The notes under the pieces: generated by a model
What the model saw: the letters and a program-made list of their open reading frames with translations, nothing else
Databases searched by the model: none
Told to the model about the DNA's origin: nothing
Program-made: the position numbers and the translations under genes
Shown here: positions 42,336 through 50,950 of the stretch, piece after piece
Layout of the letters: each line of letters begins with the position of its first letter
Numbering within the stretch: the first letter of the stretch is position 1
Source: Intestinimonas sp.
GTDB taxonomy: Bacteria; Bacillota; Clostridia; Oscillospirales; Oscillospiraceae
Assembly (NCBI GenBank): GCA_022653075.1
Contig: JALCSB010000002.1
Location: 62,001 to 126,000, forward strand
Length of the DNA stretch: 64,000 nucleotides
Reading direction: 5' to 3'

Positions 42336-42971
42336 TTACCTCCTAAAATTGTTTTGGTTAATCTGGATCTGCCGCTCATACATGGACAGGTCCGGTATGT
42401 CGTTCTGGCTGTCCGTTTCCGTTTCGGATCTACCCACACCCACGGTGGCGTCCGCCGGCACGGAGACAATGGACACCTCCAGCGGCGTCCATTTGCGGGC
42501 GATCTGGCACGGGCCTGTAAAACGCCCGTCTGCGCTGGTCTTTCCGGCCACCACCTCCTCCCAGGCGTCCACGTCATAGCGGACGGATGTGGTTTTCAGG
42601 GTTCCTGATTTGACCTTTCCGAAAATCTTTTCGGCGTCTTCATCGGTGTCAAATTCCACCTCCGCCATGCCCCGGTGGTTCTCCACCCAGGCGCGGATCA
42701 CTTTGCCCACCACCTTGTCGGTGTTGTGGTTGAACAGGAGAACACCCACCGTGTTCAGGCGTTCCAGGTCCACCGCGCCGTCCGCATGGTCCAGGATCTC
42801 CATTCCGAACCAGCGGCGGTATGGCTCCTCGGAGGAAAAGCTGATCGTCCGCTTGCGGCTGTTTTCGTCGTCCGCCTGGCGGAAAAGGATCTGGCCCATG
42901 CTCCGGGTGCCGTGGTTGCGGTCATTTCCCTGGCTGGGTGCTAGTGTTCTGTTGGGCTGCTGTCGTTCCAT
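42336..42971 (-). CDS. HK97-family prohead protease
   Basis: A 211-residue U35-type serine protease that matures the capsid. VLLFNHNTDKVVGKVIRAW holds the catalytic His and WTPLEVSIVSVPADATVGVG the catalytic Ser. The ATG at 42971 has GGGGGAG upstream and overlaps the portal 3' end by about 50 bases; the frame is open to 43016, so the start is not fully certain. Confidence 0.85.
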   Translation of the reverse strand: MERQQPNRTLAPSQGNDRNHGTRSMGQILFRQADDENSRKRTISFSSEEPYRRWFGMEILDHADGAVDLERLNTVGVLLFNHNTDKVVGKVIRAWVENHRGMAEVEFDTDEDAEKIFGKVKSGTLKTTSVRYDVDAWEEVVAGKTSADGRFTGPCQIARKWTPLEVSIVSVPADATVGVGRSETETDSQNDIPDLSMYERQIQINQNNFRR

Positions 42972-44412
42972 TTCCAAAAATGACTCCCCCCATCTCAATG
43001 CCGGCTTTGCGGCCATATTTCAGGACCTCCGCCGTTTCGTCAACAGCGTCTTTCCAATCCTTGCCCTGCTCGGCGCAAATATCCTGGAATGTCTTTTGGC
43101 CGCTTTGCAGGGCGGTTTTATTCGCTGTGCTTTCCTTGGCCGGGTCGATCCATTTTTTCGGGACCTTAACCCAGGAATGTTCCAAGAAGTCCGCTTTTTT
43201 ATCCCAAAATCCCGGCATGTGGAACAGCCCGCAGAGATAACCGGAAATGATGAAATTTTCGTATACCTCGGACATGAATGCCGTCAGCATTTCTATGTCC
43301 TCCGCATAGGTGCTTTCATCCTCGTTTGCGTTCTGTCTGGCGGAGGAATACGTGGCGCCGGTCATGTCCCGGCTGGTCGCTTCATAGGAAAGTCCCTGGC
43401 CCGCTCCGATCAGCCCCTGCTGGGTTTTCAGGAACGCCGTGGCGTCAGTGGCCGAACCCTTGGGGTCCACCACCTGGGCGTCGTCTCCCGCGTTCATTTC
43501 CATGATCATGCCAGGTCCCAGCTTCTTGCCGGCATAGTCCACCTGTCCGTCCACCTGCCGGATGCTCCCGCGTCCAATTCCGCCGGTTGGCAGCGTCTTT
43601 TTGATAAAAACGGACAGGCAGGCCGCGATCCGCTCCTTGACCGAAACGGCGGTAATAAACTCGTTGGTGTCCCGGATCCGGGTGATGGTCGGGGCCATGT
43701 CAGACATTTCCCGCAGCTGGCTGGGGCGGTGCTTCGTCTTGTAGAAATACACATACTTAGCCTCGATATATACCGGGTCCAAAAGGCGCCATCCCTCTAT
43801 ATCGTATTGCCGGATCCAGTAGCCCACAGCGCGTCGGTATTTGTTGTACTCAATGCCGCCCACAACCCGGTTTCCCGGTGTCTTTGGGGTGGTTTGCGTG
43901 GCGTCCAGTTCGTCCACTTCCAGGGATTGCAGCTTGAACGGGACCACGCCGCCCGGCGTGTAACGGTATAGAAACAGCAGGCCACCGTCCACCTTTTTCC
44001 GCTCCACCGCCATGCGCAGAATTTGATTGAAAGACTGTTCCCCGGTCACGTCGCAGTTTCTGGCCTTACACCACTGTTTCCATGCCCGTTCAATTTGTTT
44101 GTTCAGTTTATCGTCTCCGGACCTGGCCCGCAGGGTGTATCCTTTGCCCACCACATTGCGCTTGTAGGCGTGGATCACAGACTGGGCAATATCGCTGTTT
44201 CGCTCTAAGTCTCTGGATCTGGCCCGGACCACATCCCGGCTGTTCCGGTCCGTAAGTTCCGCGCTGTCGTTATGGACGCGCCACCCGGCGTTGATCCGCC
44301 CGTAGCTGGCCGCGTCATATTCCCGGACGGCCTCCAATCCCTGCCGCCACAGTTCCCGCTCATAGGCCCGGCGCGGGGAGACGGCGGCGATCATGTTTTC
44401 TAAAAATTCCAT
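42922..44412 (-). CDS. Portal protein, lambda family
   Basis: A 496-residue portal from the ATG at 44412 (GGGAGGTAATCCC upstream). EYDAASYGRINAGWRVHNDS, VVRARSRDLERNSDIAQSVI and NVVGKGYTLRARSGD are the typical opening of lambda gpB-type portals; EVYENFIISGYLCGLFHMPG closes the core. The dodecameric ring is the DNA entry port and binds terminase and gpW. Confidence 0.92.
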   Translation of the reverse strand: MEFLENMIAAVSPRRAYERELWRQGLEAVREYDAASYGRINAGWRVHNDSAELTDRNSRDVVRARSRDLERNSDIAQSVIHAYKRNVVGKGYTLRARSGDDKLNKQIERAWKQWCKARNCDVTGEQSFNQILRMAVERKKVDGGLLFLYRYTPGGVVPFKLQSLEVDELDATQTTPKTPGNRVVGGIEYNKYRRAVGYWIRQYDIEGWRLLDPVYIEAKYVYFYKTKHRPSQLREMSDMAPTITRIRDTNEFITAVSVKERIAACLSVFIKKTLPTGGIGRGSIRQVDGQVDYAGKKLGPGMIMEMNAGDDAQVVDPKGSATDATAFLKTQQGLIGAGQGLSYEATSRDMTGATYSSARQNANEDESTYAEDIEMLTAFMSEVYENFIISGYLCGLFHMPGFWDKKADFLEHSWVKVPKKWIDPAKESTANKTALQSGQKTFQDICAEQGKDWKDAVDETAEVLKYGRKAGIEMGGVIFGNGTTAAQQNTSTQPGK

Positions 44413-44416
44413 GGGA

Positions 44417-44644
44417 TTACCTCCCGTCAAAGAACGCCACATAGGTACGCCCCAGCAGCCCGGCATCGTTCTCTGCCGTCAGCTGTGCCTCCAGGTCGTC
44501 CCGCATGGATTTGAGCATGGCAAGATCGGCCCGCGTCAGGGACCGGCTGCCGATTTTATAGCTTTGTCCGCCTGCTAAAACGGTGGAAATGGCGGTGTTG
44601 ACCTGCTCCAACAATTCCGCAGGTTGTATGGTTTCTTCGCTCAT
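44417..44644 (-). CDS. gpW-like head-tail connector
   Basis: A 75-residue helical protein: LLEQVNTAISTVLAGGQSYK then IGSRSLTRADLAMLKSMRDD, a close fit to the gpW pattern ('G..S..I.gR..t.A.l..l...l..L'). Lies between terminase and portal as in lambda. It should lock DNA in the filled head. Confidence 0.82.
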   Translation of the reverse strand: MSEETIQPAELLEQVNTAISTVLAGGQSYKIGSRSLTRADLAMLKSMRDDLEAQLTAENDAGLLGRTYVAFFDGR

Positions 44645-44767
44645 ATTGGCCTCCTTGGTTATTGAGGATTCTCCTCTAATGCAGTTATTGTTTTCTGAAA
44701 GTTAGAATACAAAGTCGATTTAGTAATGATATAATTATCCTAAATACAGAAAATGGGGGATGTTACA

Positions 44768-45451
44768 GTGGCTATCAATCCATACAGATACTTAACCTAC
44801 GAGGGTGAAGAATGTGTTGAGTTTGAGACAGTCGGCAAAAACAAATTTAAAGTGATAGTTGATAAAAAATGTTGGGATGAATATTTGTCAAATTACTCTT
44901 GGACAGCAATAATTTCAAAATCAAGAGTGAATGTAAAAACGAGTATTAATAAACAGTCTCAAAGGATATGGCGTTTAATTATTGAACATGAGAAGGAAGA
45001 AATAGACTATTGGGGAAGTACAATAGACCATGAAAACAATAATCCGTTAGACAACCGGCTTTCTAATCTCCGGATATTCAACACTTCTCTTTTAAATACG
45101 ACCAACGTTTCCAGCAAATATAAAAAGTCTGACATGCAGTACATTCACAAGCAAGGGCGTCCGAAGATAGTCGGCTATAAGGTTCACTATAATTTAGGAG
45201 GCAAAACTTTCTATAAAAATTTCAGCATTCGTGACTATGGTTCAGAAGAAGCTGCTTTGTCGGCAGCAAAACAATATAGAGATAATGTTGTTTTGAAATC
45301 TAGGGAAAAAACGATTAATGATTTAGTTAAAAAGTGTCGAGATGTCGAATTTGAAAGGGGTCTGAAGAATAAAATTCAAGCAAGTGAAATAGACGAAATT
45401 ATAAAAATTCTAAAAAAATACGGTTTTATAGCCAATCATTACTCTGGCTGA
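44768..45451 (+). CDS. HNH homing endonuclease with AP2 DNA-binding domain
   Basis: A 227-residue free-standing endonuclease, transcribed against the surrounding late genes. The HNH motif is TIDHENNNPLDNRLSNLRIF (about residue 85); the AP2-like domain is YKVHYNLGGKTFYKNFSIRD with EEAALSAAKQYRDNV. Start: GTG at 44768 behind GGGGGAT; an ATG at 44753 has no ribosome binding site. Base composition is clearly AT-rich against GC-rich neighbours, a sign of recent arrival. Its 3' end overlaps the terminase 3' end by 26 bases. Such genes spread by cutting intron-less or empty alleles of a neighbouring site. Confidence 0.88.
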   Translation: MAINPYRYLTYEGEECVEFETVGKNKFKVIVDKKCWDEYLSNYSWTAIISKSRVNVKTSINKQSQRIWRLIIEHEKEEIDYWGSTIDHENNNPLDNRLSNLRIFNTSLLNTTNVSSKYKKSDMQYIHKQGRPKIVGYKVHYNLGGKTFYKNFSIRDYGSEEAALSAAKQYRDNVVLKSREKTINDLVKKCRDVEFERGLKNKIQASEIDEIIKILKKYGFIANHYSG

Positions 45452-47273
45452 TCCAGTTTTCTTCCTGGCCCTGCGGCGCGGGCGCCGGGGCCGTTTGCTT
45501 TTTGACCTCCTGGGCCTTTTCTTCCGTCTGGTTTTGCAAAAACAGGGAACGTACTTCCAGCACATCGGCGGCTGCCGCCGCGTATACTTCACAGTCCAGG
45601 TAATGGTTGTCAGCATGGGAAGATTTCAGCGTCCAATGCTGAACTTCTTTTCCGCCGGCCCGCTCGGTGATCTTATGCTCGGCGGTGACCTGCTCGGCAT
45701 ATTCCAGATCACAGCCCTGATAAACCATCCAGGAGCCGGTGCCGTTTGGCTTTCGCATACGGGCGGCGATCATGTCCTTGTATTTTCCGCCGTCTACCAG
45801 CACCAGCTGCATTCCGTTGGCTTGGCTTCCGGCTTTGTCTATCGTGGAAATTCTGTAATAGCCTTGCAGGGAGGAGGATGATCCCTTGCAGGGCCGCGCC
45901 CAGTCCGCGTTGATCAGGCAGAACTCATAAACCGCGTCAGTTTGATCTCCGCTGTCCACCAACGCCAGATTGACAACCATCTTTTCTCCGTTCGGGTGTG
46001 AAAATTCTGCGTTCATGATTTTTTCCACCTCTCCGAAAGAAAGGGCCTGCCCATGCGCTATGTTCTGTGAAGTGAGATAATCACCCCATGCCCGGATGGT
46101 CCAGTACAGGCAATTTTCCTGCACGTCCACGCCCGCCGTGATCAGCTTGGTCCATGGCGGCAGGGTCCACTCCGCCGCATCGGTCTGGCGCTCCATTACC
46201 ATCTCAGCATTGGTTTTTAGCTTTGTATCTTCCCAAGGTTCAGCGAGCCATGAGTTGACGAAATTGTGGAGTAAGTCCGGGTCGTCCTTGGATCTCATGA
46301 ACTCCCGCGCAATATCAGAAAATCTTGTGAAGGGGGAATATAGGGTGTTCATCCAAAACGCGACACTCTTGGGGTGCTGACTGGTCTGGCGTACCGCTTG
46401 CCAGCGCCCACCGCGCAGCATTTTCCCCTTGTCCTGGTCGGTAATCACGCAGCCACACGCCTGGCAAGCATAGGCGGCCATTTCCGCCCGGTCGGTGTTT
46501 TCCGGCACGTCGTCCTTGCTGGGCCACTTGATTTGCGCGAATTTCAGTTCGATAAACTGGCCGCAATGTGGGCAGGGCACAAAATAGTGCTTTTCCACCT
46601 CTGCCGCCTCTTTGGCTTTCCAAATGTGTCCGGTTTTCAGGGTAGGGGTGGATGTCATAAAGATCTTTCGGTCAAAAAATGTCTTGGTGCGCTCCCGCGC
46701 AAGGGAAACCGGATCCGCCTCTTTTTTTGAGGCGCCGGGGTATTTGTCCACTTCATCCAAAAATAGATTTTTGATCGGCTTGCTGGAAAGGTCTGCCGGG
46801 CTGTTGGCTCCCGTCAGGTATAGCCACATGTCCCGGAATTTTAGGGCCAGCTTTTTACTTTCGCTTTCCCTGAATTTTTCCGCCATGTCCGGGTTGCTCT
46901 TGATCATGGGTACCAGGCGGGTTTCGGATGTGCTTTCCGCCAGATCGTCCGACGGGTACACCACCATGGTGGGGGCCGGGTCTTGGTCGATCAGGCTGCC
47001 GATCATGTTTTCCATGGCGGTGGTGCCGCCCACCTGGGTGGGCTTGACGTAAATAATTTCCTCAATCATGTCGTCGGAAAAGGCGTCCATGATCTCCACT
47101 AGATACGGGGTCACGTCGTTTCTCCATGCCCCTGGCATGGCTGAAATGGTCAGGATCCGCTTGTTCTCTGCCCACACTGAAACCGGTAGTTGCTTTGTGG
47201 GTCGTAAAACCTGGACGGCCTTATAGATCCAGGAGGGGACTATGTACGGCTCCACGGTGAATTTCTTTTTCAC
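45426..47273 (-). CDS. Terminase large subunit (lambda gpA family)
   Basis: A 615-residue packaging ATPase and nuclease. The adenine/Walker A-like region IIYVKPTQVGGTTAMENMIG, Walker B IKNLFLDEVDKYPG and coupling motif MTSTPTLKTGHIW are visible, followed by a zinc-binding CPHCGQF...CQACGC insert and nuclease acids in ITAGVDVQ and LVDSGDQTDAV. The gpA type usually goes with cohesive-end (cos) packaging. The small subunit gene overlaps its start by 4 bases. Confidence 0.93.
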   Translation of the reverse strand: MKKKFTVEPYIVPSWIYKAVQVLRPTKQLPVSVWAENKRILTISAMPGAWRNDVTPYLVEIMDAFSDDMIEEIIYVKPTQVGGTTAMENMIGSLIDQDPAPTMVVYPSDDLAESTSETRLVPMIKSNPDMAEKFRESESKKLALKFRDMWLYLTGANSPADLSSKPIKNLFLDEVDKYPGASKKEADPVSLARERTKTFFDRKIFMTSTPTLKTGHIWKAKEAAEVEKHYFVPCPHCGQFIELKFAQIKWPSKDDVPENTDRAEMAAYACQACGCVITDQDKGKMLRGGRWQAVRQTSQHPKSVAFWMNTLYSPFTRFSDIAREFMRSKDDPDLLHNFVNSWLAEPWEDTKLKTNAEMVMERQTDAAEWTLPPWTKLITAGVDVQENCLYWTIRAWGDYLTSQNIAHGQALSFGEVEKIMNAEFSHPNGEKMVVNLALVDSGDQTDAVYEFCLINADWARPCKGSSSSLQGYYRISTIDKAGSQANGMQLVLVDGGKYKDMIAARMRKPNGTGSWMVYQGCDLEYAEQVTAEHKITERAGGKEVQHWTLKSSHADNHYLDCEVYAAAAADVLEVRSLFLQNQTEEKAQEVKKQTAPAPAPQGQEENWISQSNDWL

Positions 47274-47968
47274 GGTGTTTCCGCCTCCTCCAGCTGTTCC
47301 ACCGCCGCGCCCGCATAGGCGGCCAGCATGGTGTCCAGTTCCTTGCCCATGGATTTTTTCAGCACCCGAACCGTCACCGGATCAGCGTTGCCTGCCAGGG
47401 CACCAACGGCGCGGGGTGGGATATTCTTGGTGAATTTCTTAAATGCAGCCATAAACTCCGCCAGTTCCTCGGTTGCCTGCTCGGCTGATATGTATTTTCC
47501 CTCCGCTATGGCGGTTTTGAGGCGGTGGAGTTGCCCCTGGCTTTCTTTCAGTTCAACCTCCGCCTCCAGCTTTTTCAGGTTCAACTCCGCCGTACGGCTG
47601 TTCTCGCCTGTTTCCTGGGCTTTGGCCTCCACATGGGCAATGTATTTCTGTACGGTTTCGCAGGTCCGGTATTTCCGCGCCCCTCCGCCCGGTGGGATCT
47701 CGGTTTCCAGGACGCCCTCCTGGGTCAGCTGTTGGATCCGGCGGACGCCCTTTCCCAGCAGTTTGGAGATCGCCGTTGCATTTGCCCACTCTGGCGGCGT
47801 CCCCGTTAATACCGCCGGCTTTTCCGTTTTCGCAGCCTTTTTTGCCTGTTTTTTCGTCCTCTCCGCCACCGGCAGCACCCCCTTTTCTGCCCTGGCTGGT
47901 CCCCCGGCGCGGAGGCCTCGCCGGTTTCGCTTTTCCGGTTTTGGGTGATTTCGCTTTTTCGTCCTCAT
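47270..47968 (-). CDS. Terminase small subunit (Nu1-like)
   Basis: A 232-residue protein with a very basic N-terminal tail, a winged helix-turn-helix (NATAISKLLGKGVRRIQQLT, then PPGGGARKYRTCETVQKYI) and a coiled-coil region (AELNLKKLEAEVELKESQGQ), the layout of gpNu1, which recognises the packaging site. The first residues may be shorter if an internal start is used. Confidence 0.8.
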   Translation of the reverse strand: MRTKKRNHPKPEKRNRRGLRAGGPARAEKGVLPVAERTKKQAKKAAKTEKPAVLTGTPPEWANATAISKLLGKGVRRIQQLTQEGVLETEIPPGGGARKYRTCETVQKYIAHVEAKAQETGENSRTAELNLKKLEAEVELKESQGQLHRLKTAIAEGKYISAEQATEELAEFMAAFKKFTKNIPPRAVGALAGNADPVTVRVLKKSMGKELDTMLAAYAGAAVEQLEEAETP

Positions 47969-48375
47969 TTCTTTTTCGCTTATACCCCCAAAGGGGGGTA
48001 TAATTTTTGCCGTGCTTTTTCCAAAACGTAACGTAACAGCCCTAAAATTTTTCTATCTCACAGAGGAAATTCCCGGGCGTTCCTCGCCCCGCATGTCCAT
48101 TACCCCTAGGGAGGACCCAATAGGGGGGGATGGATGCTGTTAAGGGAATGCCCATGGCCACCCCTCTGCAAAGGCGGCCATGGGCTTGGATGGTTTGGGC
48201 TGGTCTGTGCGTTTCTTACACGCATAGAACAGGGTGAAAGGAGGAAAGCCCCTGTGGCACATTCCACCAGCCCATGGTGTGAAATCTGCATAAAAAAATC
48301 AGTATGTACAATTCACATACTGATTTTCTCATAGATGTAATTTTTCTTGCCCCTTTTAAGGGGCGTTTTGATAAT
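47969..48375. other. 407-base non-coding region: candidate cos/packaging site and early/late boundary
   Basis: Contains a palindrome TTATACCCCC / GGGGGTATAA (47980-47989, 47994-48003) directly upstream of the small terminase gene, a GCCCATGGCC / GGCCATGGGC hairpin (48150-48159, 48176-48185), G-runs around 48100-48130, and a terminator for the early operon (48292-48328). Location beside the terminase genes is where lambda-type cos sites lie. No convincing gene; two open frames on opposite strands are low-complexity. Confidence 0.55.
48292..48328 (-). terminator. Terminator at the end of the early leftward operon
   Basis: ATCAGTATGT / ACATACTGAT stem; on the minus strand it is followed by TTTTTTT. 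It should separate early gene transcription from the late operon beginning at terminase. Confidence 0.75.
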
Positions 48376-48582
48376 TTAATAATTCGTTCTTCCAACCAGA
48401 AAGTCTATGGAAACCTCAAAGTAATCCGCAATGGCGATTAAAGCGGCAGCGTTTGGCGTTGCTTCTCCTCGTTCATATCGCCTTATTGCATCCTGCGGCA
48501 ACCCGCATAACTCTGATACGGTACGGCGGCTTTTGTGTTGTCGCTCCCTAAGCCGCTGGAGACGTTCCGGGAAATTGTCCAT
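48376..48582 (-). CDS. XRE family regulator at the end of the early operon
   Basis: A 68-residue Cro/C1-type protein: RQHKSRRTVSELCGLPQDAI RRYERG with IADYFEVSIDFLVGRTNY, the standard XRE ending. Placed just before the terminase region, it may control late transcription; that role is inferred from position. Gene start couples to the DUF1064 stop. Confidence 0.88.
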   Translation of the reverse strand: MDNFPERLQRLRERQHKSRRTVSELCGLPQDAIRRYERGEATPNAAALIAIADYFEVSIDFLVGRTNY

Positions 48583-48584
48583 TT

Positions 48585-49109
48585 CTACACCTCGACAATG
48601 TCAAGCCCGAAACGGTCCTTCAGCATTTTCCGCTTCATGGCATAGGTTTTTGTCTTTGTTGGTCTGCTTTTCGCATCTTCCACTACCAGCACCCACGGCG
48701 CCCCGGACTGTTCCGCCCAATATGCCGCATGGCTGCCTGTGCCCGCCGTACCCGGCGGACGGTAGTATGTAAAATCCGCCTTATACCGGATCGCCCGCAC
48801 CCGGCGGCCCTCGGTGTCTGTGTATGCCTCTTGCAGGGTAAAATCCACCTGAAGGCGCAGGTCCCGAATCTGCCCGATTTGCTCCAGCCGGATCAGGTAG
48901 TCATAGCGTCGGGCCTCTTTCCGGCTTTGAAAACGGAGAACCGCTCCGGACGGCGTGATCCGCTCGGTTGGCTTATTGTGGTATTTTGTGTTTGGCGGCG
49001 CCCCTACGTCCATCTGCTGAGACGGAGTTTCCCGGCATTGCTGTGCTTTCCACTTTCGAAAGGCCTGCGCCTGGTATTCCGGCGGCAGGTCTGAAACGTT
49101 GATGGCCAT
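48585..49109 (-). CDS. DUF1064 family protein (predicted PD-(D/E)XK nuclease fold)
   Basis: A 174-residue protein: KYHNKPTERITPSGAVLRFQ, SRKEARRYDYLIRLEQIGQI, RYKADFTYYR and VEDAKSRPTKTKTYAMKRKM. The Glu, Asp and ExK elements match the DUF1064 family, which resembles archaeal Holliday-junction-type nucleases. Probably acts on recombination or packaging intermediates. Next to ASCH and Rep genes in the early operon. Confidence 0.88.
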   Translation of the reverse strand: MAINVSDLPPEYQAQAFRKWKAQQCRETPSQQMDVGAPPNTKYHNKPTERITPSGAVLRFQSRKEARRYDYLIRLEQIGQIRDLRLQVDFTLQEAYTDTEGRRVRAIRYKADFTYYRPPGTAGTGSHAAYWAEQSGAPWVLVVEDAKSRPTKTKTYAMKRKMLKDRFGLDIVEV

Positions 49110-49514
49110 CTATTCCACCTCCGCTGAGTCCGGCAGTTCAACATACCGCCACGACATGGGCGGCCGCGTCAGTCCAAGTTCCGCCAGCTGCCTTGGAGTA
49201 TCGTATTTTTTCGGCTCCCTGACCATCCAGGCGCAGAGCCTTTTCCCCGCCGCATAGTTCACCAAGGCCTCCGGCGGCACACAGGACCGCTTGGATAGAT
49301 AAGCGTAATCCCCGGCTTTCATCCATCCGTGGCAAAAGAACTGTCCCTGAATCTCCCCGGTCCCGCTCACGTAGACCAGTACCAGCAGGGACCGCCACGT
49401 ATTTTCTCCGCTGAAGCCATCCACCGGGGCAGTCTTGCGAATCTCCAGGGTCTTTTCGCCCGACAGGATCTTTTCCCACCACTGTGGCTTCATGCTCATC
49501 AGTACAGCTTTCAT
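49110..49514 (-). CDS. ASCH domain protein
   Basis: A 134-residue protein with the ASCH signature near its start (MSMKPQWWEKILSGEKTLEI RK) and a beta-barrel-like body with VYVSGTGEIQGQF. ASCH proteins belong to the PUA-like superfamily and bind RNA or modified bases; a phage role is not established. Its start overlaps the Rep gene stop by 4 bases. Confidence 0.85.
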   Translation of the reverse strand: MKAVLMSMKPQWWEKILSGEKTLEIRKTAPVDGFSGENTWRSLLVLVYVSGTGEIQGQFFCHGWMKAGDYAYLSKRSCVPPEALVNYAAGKRLCAWMVREPKKYDTPRQLAELGLTRPPMSWRYVELPDSAEVE

Positions 49515-50314
49515 CCTCGCGCCTCCGTATTGCGGATTTTGCCTGTTTCCCTTCCATACCGTTCAGCGTTGTGTTGTGGATCATCTGTTCTGGTTTCCTT
49601 CGGCATCACATACCGTATGTATGCGGCATAAAATCCGCTCTCGCTGTCCTCCTTGACCTCCCGGTAAATTCCCTTTGCCTCTTTTGGAACCCGGTAGCTG
49701 CCCGCCTTTTTTACCGGGACTGGCTCAGAGAATACCGGCTTCTCCAGCCCCTGGGATGAACTCCATGTACGGCGGCCCCGGACATATCCCGCGTTCCGCA
49801 CCATGTAGCGGGCCACGCCAATGTAGTCTCCGCTCCCATCCAGACGGCGATAGGAAAACTGATCAGCCGGCCAGTGTTTCGATATCAGCTCCCAGTCCAC
49901 CGCGTCCATGACAATGTGGTGATGCAGGCGTACCGGCTCCCCGGTTTTGGCGGAGCGGTCCGCCGTTACCAACACCCACCGGAGTTTTTCCCCGGTAGTC
50001 TTTTGGTACGCCCTGGCAATGCGGTTCATGAAATTCCTTGCCAGCCGCTTTGCCTCCTCCAGTGTGTCCGGCAATCTTCCGTTGTCGTACTTCAGTGTCA
50101 GAAACAGATCCCCGCCCTTGAAATTGCTGTTGAGTATTCTGGCCAGCCGTAAAACGGTTTCGTTTCCATTCCGCTCGATCTGCTTCTCGGCGGATTTTGC
50201 ACGCCGCCGGCCTCTGGTCCGTTTCTTCGTAGGGTCCAGATTGATCTCCATCAGCACATCTCGCTTTTCGACCACCCGGCCGGATGTGATGGCATACCGC
50301 ATGAGACACTTCAC
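49511..50314 (-). CDS. HUH-type replication initiator (rolling-circle Rep, G2P/ORF2-like)
   Basis: A 267-residue protein if begun at the GTG at 50314, which has GGAGG 8 bases upstream; the frame is open to an earlier start at 50434 (307 residues). Rep motifs: GDLFLTLKYDN (motif I), RWVLVTADRS then PVRLHHHIVMD (HUH motif II) and GDYIGVARYMVRNAGYVRGR with candidate catalytic tyrosines. This is the replication-associated protein type of inoviruses and microviruses; P2 itself also replicates with an HUH protein, gpA. Neighbouring hairpin at 50514-50555 may be the origin. Confidence 0.82.
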   Translation of the reverse strand: MKCLMRYAITSGRVVEKRDVLMEINLDPTKKRTRGRRRAKSAEKQIERNGNETVLRLARILNSNFKGGDLFLTLKYDNGRLPDTLEEAKRLARNFMNRIARAYQKTTGEKLRWVLVTADRSAKTGEPVRLHHHIVMDAVDWELISKHWPADQFSYRRLDGSGDYIGVARYMVRNAGYVRGRRTWSSSQGLEKPVFSEPVPVKKAGSYRVPKEAKGIYREVKEDSESGFYAAYIRYVMPKETRTDDPQHNAERYGRETGKIRNTEARG

Positions 50315-50511
50315 TCCCATTTCCTCCTGTTCCTTTGGCCGCTTTGTTAGCGGTTTAAGGGCCCCGTATAAGAACGCGCGTATGTATTCCCTGATTTTTT
50401 CCGATGCTCTGACAGACGCCTGGAACGGGCGCATGTCACAACCCCGGCTGCTTGTCCCTGGAAGGCATACATTATATATAAGGTAGTGCGCCGGCTAATC
50501 CGTCGCTTATA

Positions 50512-50557
50512 AAGCCACCTGCGCCGTGTTGTCAGCACCGGGCGCAGGCGGCTCTCT
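50512..50557. repeat. GC-rich hairpin upstream of Rep (terminator or candidate origin)
   Basis: GCCACCTGCGCC / GGGCGCAGGCGGC with a 13-base loop, followed by TCTCTTTTT on the plus strand. It lies in the gap just upstream of the HUH Rep gene, where double-strand origins often form cruciforms. It could equally be an antisense terminator. Confidence 0.5.
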
Positions 50558-50559
50558 TT

Positions 50560-50805
50560 TTATGCAAATACGTCCTGGGCAAGATCCCAGGCATCGCTCA
50601 TATGTCCCTGCTCCACGATCTCAAATTCCTCCGGATTCTCCGGCCTCGGCCTGATCGCGTTGAGCAAGGAAGTGGCTAAATTCTCAAGGCTTTTACCCAT
50701 TTCCCGCCGCACCTGGTTTTCTTCCCTTTCATATTTGTCTTTGCCCTCTCTCCAGGCCATAAACTCCATGAGCTCCCGCTCGTCCAATTCAACTGTTACT
50801 TTCAT
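50560..50805 (-). CDS. Hypothetical early protein, acidic helical
   Basis: An 81-residue protein from the ATG at 50805 (AAAGGAGCGCACAAA upstream): KVTVELDERELMEFMAWREG then a charged helix KDKYEREENQVRREMGKSLE. No recognised family; similar small acidic proteins are common in early operons of clostridial phages. Confidence 0.7.
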   Translation of the reverse strand: MKVTVELDERELMEFMAWREGKDKYEREENQVRREMGKSLENLATSLLNAIRPRPENPEEFEIVEQGHMSDAWDLAQDVFA

Positions 50806-50950
50806 TTTGTGCGCTCCTTTCAGGTTCGCCAGGTTCAAAGCAATTATTGCAATCTCTCCATCTTTAATGTGACATAGTTACAGACGGACCGGCCACCTGC
50901 CTGTATAATTCAATTACAATAAAAACAATACGAAAGGCAGGACGAGTCAA

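Noticed and set aside
41127..42608. 493-codon frame antisense to the capsid gene
   Set aside because: Shadow of a GC-rich gene; His/Gly-rich without motif, and contradicts the phage gene order.
48106..48334. Two short frames on opposite strands in the packaging gap
   Set aside because: They lie in hairpin-rich, G-run sequence and have no plausible ribosome binding sites.
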